Of a stretch of DNA of 64,000 nucleotides, positions 8,736 to 17,934 are shown in pieces (positions within the stretch are counted from its first letter, which is position 1; every line of letters begins with the position of its first letter). The translations under genes and the position numbers were made by a program. This DNA is from Prosthecobacter vanneervenii. GTDB taxonomy: Bacteria; Verrucomicrobiota; Verrucomicrobiia; Verrucomicrobiales; Verrucomicrobiaceae. Under the pieces are notes generated by a model, which was not told the DNA's origin, made no database searches, and worked only from the letters and a program-made list of their open reading frames with translations. The DNA lies in contig NZ_JACHIG010000016.1 of NCBI RefSeq assembly GCF_014203095.1, positions 28,401-92,400 of the forward strand, in the 5' to 3' direction.

Positions 8736-11700
8736 ATGCCCATGCACCGAACGTTCCTGCCTCGCCGTGTTTTGAGGACACTGGCGATCACGCTGCCCCT
8801 TGTTGTTCTGGTTTTAGTCGTCCTGGTTTCGTTGCGCCAGGAGGGCTCGCCGACAGGATCGTCAGAAGCCAGCATGGCGACGACAGGATCTGGGCTGCAG
8901 CGTAGCGCGCTGCGGGGTAAGAATGTGAGCGATGATGCGCAGACGCAGGCTGTGTTTCAAACATGGCTCCAAGAAGCGCCACCAGCCGTTGCAGCCCAGG
9001 AGCGCGGACCATGGACCGCGCATGGCGTGGCGGCGGCGCAAGCGCGCAGGCAGCGCATGGCCCGGCTGATCCGTGAAAATCCGCAGCAGGCCATCGCCGA
9101 AGGCCTCAGCTTTGCTCAATGGGCAGCACTTCCTGAGGAAGTGAAGCCGTGGGTGGAAAAGCCTTTCAGCGCAGTGGCCAGCTACGAGTACTACCCTGTG
9201 TGCACGCCGCCCGGCACCCAGCGCCCGGCTGGGACGCCTGACTATGTGGCAGCGGTGACTCTGGGCGACGGCCAGCGGCTGGAGGCGTTTGTTTACGGCC
9301 AGAACCTGGGCCTGATGAGCAAGAAAAGCCTGCCGGTGCAGGGGATCTCACTGGATGGCATGGCAGCGATCCGGGACGGTGCACTGCAGCGCGTGGACAG
9401 CAGCGAGCTGGGGCTTTTCACTCCTGGGCAGAGTGTGGCAGGGCGCAGTGCCGCAACCGGAGCACCAGTGGGGGCCGAAGCCGTGTATGCTGTGGCCGGC
9501 GGCAAGACGTACGCTTTTGCCAGCGGTACTGAACTGGCGGCGGTGACCACTGCGCTGGCGCGGCTGGATGCGCTGCCGGGAAAGGTGGCGGCCTCCTCGG
9601 TACTGGTGCTGCCGGACAGCACGGACCCGAACGGCCAGATCGATCTGAGCGCGGTGCAGACCTTTGCCACCGAGCAGGCCTCCACGTGGACGGAGACGAA
9701 GAAGACGCTCTTCCTGATCCGCGTGAACTTCACTGACAACACTGCCGAGCCCGTGACGCAGGCGGCGGCGGCCACGGAGATCAACGGTGCATCCAGCGCC
9801 ATGATCAACGCCATGTCCTACGGCAAAACATGGGTGGAGGGAACCGTGAGCGCCAACTTGTACACGATGCCAAAAACGGCGGCCTATTACTCCAACAGCG
9901 GCAACGGGCTGAACAGCGAGCTGATCCGGGATGCCCGAAACACATTCCGCAACACGAAGAGCGGTGGAGATGCCGCCATCAACATCGGCCCGGTGGACAC
10001 TACTGGAAACGGCGATGCTGGCGGCCTGGGCAACTACGACATCGTAGGCGTGTTTTTCAACAGCATCGGCATGGTGAGCGGCGGTGTTCTATACGCAGGT
10101 CTGGCAGGCGGGGGAAATCTCTGGGTGCAGAACGCGAACTACACCAGCCTCTACACCCACGAGTGGGGCCACAACTATGGCCTGGGGCATGCGAGCTTTT
10201 GGCAGACCAGCGACGGGTCTGTGACAGGCACCGGCAGCAGTGTGGAGTATGGTGACCCGTTTGACGTCATGGGCAGCGGCCCGGCGCCGCAGGGGCACTA
10301 CCACCCGCAGGGAAAATCGAAGCTGAACTGGCTGACCAGCAGCCAGTGGGTGGATGCCACGGCTACGGGCTCCGGCACCTACCGAATCTACCGGGAGGAC
10401 AGCAGCGCCACCACCGGAGCCTTGCGAGGTTTGCGTGTGACAAAGGTGGCTACCGCAGGCAGTGAGGAGTACTACTGGATCGGCTACAAGCCCGCCTTCA
10501 CCAGCAATGTACATCTCCAACGCGGAGCTTACCTGAACTGGCAGCAAGCCGGGCAGACACGCTGCTGGCTGCTGGACACCACTCCCGCCACCAGTGGAGA
10601 CACCTCGGACGCGCCAGTGGATCTCGGGCGCACATACGCTGATGCGACTGCGGGCGTGTACATCACACCGGTAGCGGTGGGCGGTTCTGGTGCGGACAGC
10701 TATCTGGATGTGACGGTGAACGTGGGCTCCTTTCCGGGCAATGCAGCGCCGACCGCCGGGAGCATCAGCGGACCCAGCACCGTGGCGGCACGCAGCAGCG
10801 CCACCTTTACCATCAGCGCGAATGATTCCAACGGAGACACGCTGGCCTATTCCTGGAATGCCTTTGACGGCACGGTGAACGACAACGCCTCCAGTCACAC
10901 GCACACCTGGACGGTGGGCGGCACCTACAACCTGACTGTGACGGTGAGCGATATGAAAGGCGGCACCGTCAGCGTGAGCAAAACTGTGACCGTGACCGAC
11001 CCGATCGACACGTGGACGCAATACAGCATCGGCACCACGCAGAACCTGCAGGACATCGTGTGGGGGAAGGGCCGCTTTGTCACGGCCGAGTACTGGGGCA
11101 GCGTCTTTAACAGCTGGGACGGGACCACGTGGTCCGGTGTCGGAGTGCCGCCCAACTTTGACAGCCAGCCACGCCTTGCGTTTGGGAACAATCTTTTCGT
11201 CATGGCGGGCAAAATTGTGAACGCCACAGCGGCGCAGATCTGCTGGTCATCCGACGGGCGTATCTGGAATCAGGCCACCTTTCCCAATGGCGTTCCGCAG
11301 GTACGGGAGGTGGCGTATGGCGGTGGACAGTTCATCGCAGTGGCGGACAGCGGCGTGGTGCTGCGCTCGAACGACGGCAAGACCTGGTCTCTGACCACGG
11401 TGGGAACGAGTCCCAATTTCCGGCATGTGGCTTATGATGGCAGCACCTGGATCGCCGTGGCGATGAATGCAGCGCAGTCCCGGCCTGAAGTCGTGTGGAC
11501 TTCTCTCAACGGAAGCACCTGGACACAGGGCAGCGCATTGGGAGTGGACACCTTCCGCGTGATCGGGGCCGGTGGTGTCATGTATGCGCTGGGCTGGTAT
11601 GCAGGTGTGATGTATTCCGCGGACCACGGCATCACCTGGCAGAATGCGGCGCTGCCAGGCACGACACGGTGGACGACATACAACATGGCCATCAGCGATG

Positions 11701-13550
11701 ACGGCGCTTTCTTTGTCACCGCCAAAGCCATGGATGAGTCCGGCACACCTTACGCGCTGCTGGTTTCCACCGATGGCACACACTGGTCGCGCACGACGGT
11801 GAATGGGGGTAACACGGCGGTGGGTGGTGCCAATGCTCTGGCCTTTGGTTTTGGCAGATTCATCACGGTGGAAAACAGCGGTGTCACACGTGCCTGCGCG
11901 GCTTTTCATCCCACAAATTCCGCTCCTGCCGTCTCGTTTCTCTCGCATCCATCCACAGGGATCGCACGGCAGCTGGTGGACTTCAGCGCCTCCGCGTCCG
12001 ATGCCGAAAACGACGCTCTCGTCTATGCCTGGGACTTGGGCTCCCAACTGGCCATCCAGGACGGCGCAGAGACAACACCGGCCTTTGCCTTTGGTGGCAG
12101 CTACACGCTGACCCTGCGAGTGAGCGACGGTCGTGGGGGGCTCTCCACGCTGACGCAGACGATCAATGTGTCTGATCCAGTGAGCAGCTTTACGCAACGG
12201 ACCAGCGGCACGACGAACAGCCTGAACACGCTGGCCACCAATGGATCCATCGTGGTGGCGGCAGGGGACGGTGGTGTCATTCGCACCTCCACGGACGGCA
12301 TCACCTGGACGACACGCAGCGTCACTGAATATGCGACAAACATGTATTTCTACGGGGCGACGTGGGACGGTGCCAAATTCATTCTTGTTGGAGAGGATTA
12401 CAATTTCAGCGTCTCTGCTTGGGTGAGCCTGGTGTACACCTCGGCGGATGGCATCACGTGGACGCAGCGCTATCGCGGCACTACGAGCAGCAAGCAGCTC
12501 TATGCAGTGGCCAGCAGCGGCTCGCGCACGGTCGCAGTGGGGAACAACGGGGCGGTGCTAGTTTCCAACGACGGCATCAGCTGGAGCACAGGCACGGTGA
12601 ATGGCATCACCACGCAGACGCTCGATGGCATCGCGTGGAATGGCAGCGTGTTTGCATTCACGGGATATGCAGGGTCCAATGGCGGCACAGTGGTCTTCAC
12701 CTCCAGCGATGGAGGCAGCTGGATCGACCGTTCGACCGGTGCTGGCGTGGCCAGCTGGCAGGACCTGCGAACGATTGCATGGCTGAACGACCGCTTTGTG
12801 GCCAGCGGCTGGTATTCCTCCCTGCGGAGCTCCACGGATGGTGCACAGACTTTCACCACCACACGGTCAGTGCGCGAAGAGAACCCCGCCATGGCGTATG
12901 GAGACGGCATTTACTTCACCGCCGGTGTGAACCTCGACTCCAGCAGCGCCGATGTGGATGTTCTCTCCCTCGATGGCACGAACTGGTATTCCTTCACCGC
13001 GCCCACCACGAGCGACCGCAATGCAGCGGTGTTTTTCAAGCACACCTTCATCACCGCCGGGGCGGGCGGCAGCATCTGGCAGAGCGGAGACACCACGCCG
13101 GCGCAGACTTTTGCCAGCTGGCAGACGACCAATTTTCCTGGTGGCGGGGCAGCGTCGCTTTCCACTGCTGATGCAGATGCCGACGGCGTGGCCAATCTCA
13201 TTGAATATGCCCTGGGACGCGATCCAAAGATCGCCGCAGGCAGCAACGGTGCCGCAGGAACGGGTTATGCCGTGGTGCTGAGCAGCCGTGCGTGGTTGCA
13301 TCTGGATGTGCCGGAACCCGCCGTGGGCGATGCGGTTTACACGGTGCAGGGCAGCGCATCGCCAGGCGGGACCTGGACTGACCTGGCCAAGAAAGCAGGC
13401 CCTGGTGCATGGACATGGCAGGTGGGTGGCACATCACGAATCAATCTCGGCACGGCTTCCGGCGGACGCCTGCCGGTGGAGATCGGCATGCCGGACAGCG
13501 CCAGCGGCCAGCCGCGCTACTTCCTGCGCCTGCAGGTCACCAAGCCTTGA
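8736..13550 (+). CDS. Giant exported metzincin-type metalloprotease with PKD and beta-propeller repeats
   Basis: The protein has 1604 residues if read from the ATG at 8736, with an N-terminal hydrophobic segment (about residues 12-30). The zinc site is HEWGHNYGLGH at H475-H485, a full HExxHxxGxxH metzincin signature as in gametolysin/M11-like peptidases. A PKD domain follows at about 668-755, then photosynthesis/BNR-like repeats (about 756-1060), a second PKD domain (about 1061-1149) and a second propeller block to about 1458. The C-terminus has a calcium-loop-like DADADGVANLIEYALG segment (about 1475-1495), common at the ends of verrucomicrobial exported proteins. The likely role is secreted or surface proteolysis with glycan or protein binding by the propellers. 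A TTG start at 8709 is possible but less likely. Confidence 0.85.
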   Translation: MPMHRTFLPRRVLRTLAITLPLVVLVLVVLVSLRQEGSPTGSSEASMATTGSGLQRSALRGKNVSDDAQTQAVFQTWLQEAPPAVAAQERGPWTAHGVAAAQARRQRMARLIRENPQQAIAEGLSFAQWAALPEEVKPWVEKPFSAVASYEYYPVCTPPGTQRPAGTPDYVAAVTLGDGQRLEAFVYGQNLGLMSKKSLPVQGISLDGMAAIRDGALQRVDSSELGLFTPGQSVAGRSAATGAPVGAEAVYAVAGGKTYAFASGTELAAVTTALARLDALPGKVAASSVLVLPDSTDPNGQIDLSAVQTFATEQASTWTETKKTLFLIRVNFTDNTAEPVTQAAAATEINGASSAMINAMSYGKTWVEGTVSANLYTMPKTAAYYSNSGNGLNSELIRDARNTFRNTKSGGDAAINIGPVDTTGNGDAGGLGNYDIVGVFFNSIGMVSGGVLYAGLAGGGNLWVQNANYTSLYTHEWGHNYGLGHASFWQTSDGSVTGTGSSVEYGDPFDVMGSGPAPQGHYHPQGKSKLNWLTSSQWVDATATGSGTYRIYREDSSATTGALRGLRVTKVATAGSEEYYWIGYKPAFTSNVHLQRGAYLNWQQAGQTRCWLLDTTPATSGDTSDAPVDLGRTYADATAGVYITPVAVGGSGADSYLDVTVNVGSFPGNAAPTAGSISGPSTVAARSSATFTISANDSNGDTLAYSWNAFDGTVNDNASSHTHTWTVGGTYNLTVTVSDMKGGTVSVSKTVTVTDPIDTWTQYSIGTTQNLQDIVWGKGRFVTAEYWGSVFNSWDGTTWSGVGVPPNFDSQPRLAFGNNLFVMAGKIVNATAAQICWSSDGRIWNQATFPNGVPQVREVAYGGGQFIAVADSGVVLRSNDGKTWSLTTVGTSPNFRHVAYDGSTWIAVAMNAAQSRPEVVWTSLNGSTWTQGSALGVDTFRVIGAGGVMYALGWYAGVMYSADHGITWQNAALPGTTRWTTYNMAISDDGAFFVTAKAMDESGTPYALLVSTDGTHWSRTTVNGGNTAVGGANALAFGFGRFITVENSGVTRACAAFHPTNSAPAVSFLSHPSTGIARQLVDFSASASDAENDALVYAWDLGSQLAIQDGAETTPAFAFGGSYTLTLRVSDGRGGLSTLTQTINVSDPVSSFTQRTSGTTNSLNTLATNGSIVVAAGDGGVIRTSTDGITWTTRSVTEYATNMYFYGATWDGAKFILVGEDYNFSVSAWVSLVYTSADGITWTQRYRGTTSSKQLYAVASSGSRTVAVGNNGAVLVSNDGISWSTGTVNGITTQTLDGIAWNGSVFAFTGYAGSNGGTVVFTSSDGGSWIDRSTGAGVASWQDLRTIAWLNDRFVASGWYSSLRSSTDGAQTFTTTRSVREENPAMAYGDGIYFTAGVNLDSSSADVDVLSLDGTNWYSFTAPTTSDRNAAVFFKHTFITAGAGGSIWQSGDTTPAQTFASWQTTNFPGGGAASLSTADADADGVANLIEYALGRDPKIAAGSNGAAGTGYAVVLSSRAWLHLDVPEPAVGDAVYTVQGSASPGGTWTDLAKKAGPGAWTWQVGGTSRINLGTASGGRLPVEIGMPDSASGQPRYFLRLQVTKP

Positions 13551-13617
13551 GCAGGGTAAGATTAAGAGATTTTCATTATCTCCGCCTGCGGCGAAGGGCA
13601 TGCTTCGTGGCATCGTC

Positions 13618-14223
13618 ATGAAAACTCCGGCCCTGCTCACCTGCCTGATACTGTGCGCTCTTTCGACACTGCAAGCCCGCACGTGGACGGAGGCGCAGAC
13701 GGGGCGGACGCTGGAGGCGGAGTTTGTCAAAGCGCTGGGAGACACGGTGGTCGTGCGTGGTGCCAACGGCTCCACCCTGCAGCTCCCGCTGGCACGCCTG
13801 AGCGAAGCTGACCAGGCGTTTGTGAAAGAACATGCCGCAGCCGCCAAGCCTGCGGAAAAAGAGTCTGGCAAGGAGGATGTGAAGAAGGCGCTGCTCGGCA
13901 CCTGGGAGGGCTACATGGCGGACAGCGACGGCTCACGCCATGGCGACATCCGTCTGGTGATCACGGAGGACAAGATCACCGCCTCAAACCCGCAGGGCGA
14001 CCGTGAAATGGGAGCGGGCACCTACAAAATTGCGGGCCGGAAAATCGACGCCACAGGCACGGAAGGGCAGTTCTCGGGGAAAAAGTACGAGGGCATTTTT
14101 GATCTTGAAGGCAAAACCTTGAAGTGGTGCTCTGCCAACGACAACCCGAACTCCACCCGGCCCACCAAACTGCAAACCAATCCGCAGGGCGGACAGTTTC
14201 TAATGGTGCTGCAGAAGAAATAA
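13618..14223 (+). CDS. SHD1-domain exported protein with lipocalin-like TIGR03067-type C-terminus
   Basis: A 201-residue protein with a signal peptide (MKTPALLTCLILCALSTLQA). Residues about 22-66 form an SHD1 (SLA1 homology 1) domain: RTWTEAQTGRTLEAEFV, then LQLPLARLSEADQAFV. This domain is common in exported planctomycete and verrucomicrobial proteins. The second half, from LLGTWEGY to the end, looks like a small beta-barrel of the TIGR03067 type. The stop overlaps a possible start of the response regulator (TAATG), so it may be cotranscribed with the two-component genes and could be part of the signal being sensed, but that is inference. Confidence 0.75.
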   Translation: MKTPALLTCLILCALSTLQARTWTEAQTGRTLEAEFVKALGDTVVVRGANGSTLQLPLARLSEADQAFVKEHAAAAKPAEKESGKEDVKKALLGTWEGYMADSDGSRHGDIRLVITEDKITASNPQGDREMGAGTYKIAGRKIDATGTEGQFSGKKYEGIFDLEGKTLKWCSANDNPNSTRPTKLQTNPQGGQFLMVLQKK

Positions 14224-14261
14224 TGAGTTTCACGAACGGCATCGCCGCGTTTGTTGCTTTT

Positions 14262-14933
14262 ATGCGCCTGCTTGTCGTCGAAGATGAAACCAAGGTGGCC
14301 CGCTTTATCGAGCGCGGGCTGCGCGAGGAGGGCTTTACCGTGGAGACAGCGGGTGATGGCGATTCTGGACTGGCGAAGGCGCGTGAGGGGACGTTTGACC
14401 TCATCATCCTCGACGTCATGCTGCCGCAGCGGGATGGATTCTCGGTGCTGCGGGCACTGCGGAGTGTGGGCGTGTGCACCCGGGTGCTGATGCTCACGGC
14501 GCGCGACGGCGTGGTGGACCGCGTGCAGGGGCTGGACCTTGGTGCGGATGATTATCTGGTGAAACCCTTCGCCTTTGCGGAGTTGCTGGCGCGGGTGCGC
14601 GCCCTGCTGCGGCGGAGCCTCACCGAAGAGCAGGCGCTGCTGCATGCGGCAGACGTGCAGGTGGACCTGCGCGCACGGCGCGTGACGCGCGGGGGCAAGC
14701 TGGTGACGCTGTCCTCCAAGGAGTTTGGCGTGCTGGCGCACCTGCTGCGGCGGGCGGGCAGCGTGGTGACGCGCAGCGAGCTGGCGGAAACGGTTTGGGA
14801 AGACCTGCCCAACACGCCCAGCAACGTGATCGAGGTCACTGTGTATCACCTGCGTGAGAAGATTGACCGCGGCTTCTCCCCGGCGCTGATCCAAACCGTG
14901 CGCGGCGCGGGCTACCTGCTGCAGAAGACATGA
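14262..14933 (+). CDS. OmpR/PhoB-family response regulator
   Basis: A 223-residue two-domain regulator. The receiver domain begins MRLLVVEDE; the phosphorylation site is D51 in LIILDVMLP, with the conserved threonine in MLTARDG and lysine in YLVKPF. The C-terminal winged helix (about residues 125-223) is a Trans_reg_C domain ending VRGAGYLL. An in-frame ATG at 14223 that overlaps the upstream stop would add 13 residues; 14262 is preferred because family members start directly at the first receiver strand. It overlaps the sensor kinase gene by 4 bases. Confidence 0.93.
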   Translation: MRLLVVEDETKVARFIERGLREEGFTVETAGDGDSGLAKAREGTFDLIILDVMLPQRDGFSVLRALRSVGVCTRVLMLTARDGVVDRVQGLDLGADDYLVKPFAFAELLARVRALLRRSLTEEQALLHAADVQVDLRARRVTRGGKLVTLSSKEFGVLAHLLRRAGSVVTRSELAETVWEDLPNTPSNVIEVTVYHLREKIDRGFSPALIQTVRGAGYLLQKT

Positions 14934-16324
14934 AATCTCTCCGCGCCAGATTGTTCGTGGGGTTCACCGCGCTGCTGGCTGCGGCGCTGGTGATGTTTGG
15001 TGTCGTCGTATGGCTGGCGGCGCGGGAGGCGATGACAAATGATGTGGATGATTTTCTGCGCTCCAAGGCCACCCTGCTGGGGCGGCTGGTGACCCCTGGC
15101 AGGCTGCGGATGGAGCCGTGGATCGAGCAGGAGCTGCAGGTGCAGGAGCGGCATTTCATGCTCCAGGTGTTTGCGGCGGACGGCAGTTTTGCAGGGAAGT
15201 CGAGCAATCTGGCCGCCGTGCTGCCGCTGAGTGATGAAGCCCGGCGCTCGGAGCATCCTGCCGGGAATGCGGTGATCGAAACGCTGCCATTGAACGGGCG
15301 TGCCTATCGCGTGGCCACGCATCCGCGTCGAGAGCAGTGGGGGGATCCAGTGGCGCTGTACGCGCAGGCACTCATGCCGCTGGACACGGTTCACGCGCGT
15401 GAAGGGCGGCTGCTGGCATGGCTGGTAGGCTGTGGTATGGGCATGCTGGTTGCGGGAGGAGCCGCGGCATGGCATCTCAGCCGCCAGTGGCTGCGCTCGG
15501 TGGCCAACCTGGAGGAGGCGGCACGCGGACTCAGCAGCGCGGAGCTGGGCCTGCGGCGTTTGTTTGTGCCTGCGGATGATGCTGAACTGGCTGCTCTGGC
15601 AAACTCCTTCAATCAACTGCTGGATCGGCTGGAGGGAGCGCATGCCGCGCAGCAGCGCTTTACCGCCGATGCCTCGCATGAGCTGCGCACGCCGCTGACG
15701 GTGCTGCGCGGAGAGATCGAGGTGGCGCTGCGCCGGCCGCGCAGCGCGGAGGAATACCGGGAGGTGCTCGTGAGCAACAAAGAGGAGATCGAGCGTCTCT
15801 CGCGCCTCACGGAAAACATGCTGGCGCTGGCGCATGTGGATGGCGGCCATGCGATCACACAGAGGGAGCTGGTGAATGTGAGCGAGCTGTGCTCCAGCGT
15901 GACTGAGAGGCTGCAGGCTCTGGCGGGAGAAAAGCGCATCGCCCTGCAGCACATGGATGCCACAAATGAGCCGCTGAGCGTGAACGGGGACCGCCTGGCG
16001 CTGGAGCGTGTGATGACAAATCTCGTGGAAAATGCCCTGCGTTATTCGCCTGCTGGCGAACAGGTGACAGTACGCGTGTCCAAGTCTCCGCCCTGGGTCG
16101 AGGTGCAGGTCATCGATACCGGAGGGGGCATCGCGCCAGAGCATTTGCCGCATTTGTTTGAGCGCTTTTACCGCGTGGACAAGGCAAGATCCCGAGTGCA
16201 TGGCGGCAGCGGGCTGGGGCTTTCGATCGTAAAGGCCCTAGCGGAGGTGCATGGCGGCAGTGTTTGCGTGACGAGCCAGGTCGGGCAGGGCAGCTGCTTC
16301 ACGGTACGTTTGCCTGCGGCCTGA
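14930..16324 (+). CDS. Membrane sensor histidine kinase (HAMP-HisKA-HATPase_c)
   Basis: A 464-residue kinase that starts in an ATGA overlap with its response regulator. It has a first transmembrane helix at about residues 8-30, a periplasmic sensor region of about 130 residues, a second helix at about 162-182, and a HAMP linker. The dimerisation helix carries the phospho-accepting H250 in DASHELRTP. The ATPase has the N box NLVENALRY, DTGGGI and GGSGLGLSIV. The overall plan is that of CusS/QseC-type kinases. The ligand is unknown; no metal-efflux genes sit beside it. Confidence 0.93.
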   Translation: MKSLRARLFVGFTALLAAALVMFGVVVWLAAREAMTNDVDDFLRSKATLLGRLVTPGRLRMEPWIEQELQVQERHFMLQVFAADGSFAGKSSNLAAVLPLSDEARRSEHPAGNAVIETLPLNGRAYRVATHPRREQWGDPVALYAQALMPLDTVHAREGRLLAWLVGCGMGMLVAGGAAAWHLSRQWLRSVANLEEAARGLSSAELGLRRLFVPADDAELAALANSFNQLLDRLEGAHAAQQRFTADASHELRTPLTVLRGEIEVALRRPRSAEEYREVLVSNKEEIERLSRLTENMLALAHVDGGHAITQRELVNVSELCSSVTERLQALAGEKRIALQHMDATNEPLSVNGDRLALERVMTNLVENALRYSPAGEQVTVRVSKSPPWVEVQVIDTGGGIAPEHLPHLFERFYRVDKARSRVHGGSGLGLSIVKALAEVHGGSVCVTSQVGQGSCFTVRLPAA

Positions 16325-16354
16325 TGTCGCCACGGTGCGTAATGGGCATGCGCC

Positions 16355-17896
16355 ATGCCATCCCGACCCCGTCTCATCCTTGTGCTGGGAGACCAGCTAG
16401 ATCTGCAGTCAGCCGCCTTTGACGGCTGCGACCCCAAGCGGGATGTGGTGTGGATGGCGGAGGTGGCGGCGGAGTCCACCAAGGTCTGGAACGTGAAGGC
16501 GCGCATCGCCGTTTTTCTCGCGTCCATGCGGCACTTTCGTGAGGCGCTGCGGGAAAAGGGATGGCGTGTGGACTATCATGAACTCGGAAAGCACGAGACG
16601 CTGGTGGAGGCGTTGCGTGCCAGCGTGCGTTCACTGAAGCCCTCCGGGCTTGTCATGGTACAGGCCGGAGAATGGGGAGTGCAGCGGGATCTGGAAGCCG
16701 CTGCCGCCGAGCTTGGCGTGCCGCTGGAAGTGTGGGATGACCGCCACTTTCTTTGCACACCGGCGGAATTTGCCAAGCACGCGGCGGGCCGCAAACAACT
16801 GCGGATGGAGTTCTTCTACCGAGAGATGCGCCAGCGCACGGGGGTGCTGATGGAGAAGGACGGCCCGGCGGGAGGGCAGTGGAACTTTGATCACGACAAC
16901 CGTGGCACCTTCGGCAAAGAAGGGCCGGACCTGCTGCGTGTGCCACCAAAACGGTTCCTGCCAGATGAGATCACGCGCGAGGTCATCGCATTGGTGCAGG
17001 AGCGTTCTGCCAAGCATCCTGGCACGCTGAAGGATTTTGACTGGCCGGTGACGGCGGCGCAGAGCCTGGAGGCGCTTGACGATTTCATCACGCACCGGCT
17101 GCGGGACTTTGGGCAGTATCAGGATGCCATGTGGACGAATGAGCCGTGGCTGTACCACTCACGACTGAGCGCGGCGATGAATCTCAAAATGCTAGATCCG
17201 CGCGTGGTCATCGCGGCGGCAGAGAAAGCGTGGCGCAGCGGCAAGGCACCGCTGGCGGCAGTGGAGGGCTTCATCCGGCAAATCCTGGGCTGGCGTGAGT
17301 ATGTGCGTGGCATCTACTGGCTGAAAATGCCAGACTATGTGCGGCTGAATGAAATGCAGGCGCACGAGAAGCTGCCGGGCTTTTACTGGACGGGAGAGAC
17401 GGACATGAACTGCCTGAGCCAGGCCATAGGCCAGACGCTGCGTTACGGCTATGCGCACCACATTCAGCGGCTGATGGTGACCGGCTTGTTTGCACTGCTC
17501 TATGGCGTGGACCCGCATCAGGTCCACGAGTGGTATCTGGCGGTGTATGTGGATGCCGTGGAGTGGGTGGAGCTGCCGAACACGCTCGGCATGAGCCAGT
17601 ATGGCGATGGTGGCCTGATGGCCAGCAAGCCCTACGTGGCCAGCGGCAAGTACATCCAGCGCATGAGCAACTACTGCACGGGCTGCAAGTATGACCCCGC
17701 GCAGTCCACCGGCCCCAAGGCCTGCCCCTTTACCACTCTGTACTGGGACTACCTGCTGCAGCATGAACCGCGACTGAAGAAGAACCAGCGCATGAGCATG
17801 CAGCTGAAAAATCTGGCGCGACTGAGCATGGAACAGAGAAGCGCGATCCAGCAGCAGGCGCGGCGGGTGCGGGAGAGGTGCGGTGGAGAGGGGTGA
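16355..17896 (+). CDS. Cryptochrome/photolyase of the iron-sulfur (FeS-BCP, PhrB/CryB) class
   Basis: A 513-residue protein of the photolyase-related family that binds FAD and a [4Fe-4S] cluster and repairs UV photoproducts, probably (6-4) lesions, using light. The N-terminal domain starts RLILVLGDQLD. Cluster cysteines are C353 (ETDMNCLSQ), C441 and C444 (SNYCTGCKYD) and C457 (KACPF), with the same spacing as the ligands known in Agrobacterium PhrB. GWREYVRGIYW and the WVELPNTLGMSQYGDGG region belong to the FAD domain. It stands alone between the two-component genes and a convergent DUF1501 gene. Length is typical for the class. Confidence 0.93.
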   Translation: MPSRPRLILVLGDQLDLQSAAFDGCDPKRDVVWMAEVAAESTKVWNVKARIAVFLASMRHFREALREKGWRVDYHELGKHETLVEALRASVRSLKPSGLVMVQAGEWGVQRDLEAAAAELGVPLEVWDDRHFLCTPAEFAKHAAGRKQLRMEFFYREMRQRTGVLMEKDGPAGGQWNFDHDNRGTFGKEGPDLLRVPPKRFLPDEITREVIALVQERSAKHPGTLKDFDWPVTAAQSLEALDDFITHRLRDFGQYQDAMWTNEPWLYHSRLSAAMNLKMLDPRVVIAAAEKAWRSGKAPLAAVEGFIRQILGWREYVRGIYWLKMPDYVRLNEMQAHEKLPGFYWTGETDMNCLSQAIGQTLRYGYAHHIQRLMVTGLFALLYGVDPHQVHEWYLAVYVDAVEWVELPNTLGMSQYGDGGLMASKPYVASGKYIQRMSNYCTGCKYDPAQSTGPKACPFTTLYWDYLLQHEPRLKKNQRMSMQLKNLARLSMEQRSAIQQQARRVRERCGGEG

Positions 17897-17934
17897 TTTG
17901 CGGAGCTGAAGGATCGAGGACGAGTACGAATAGG

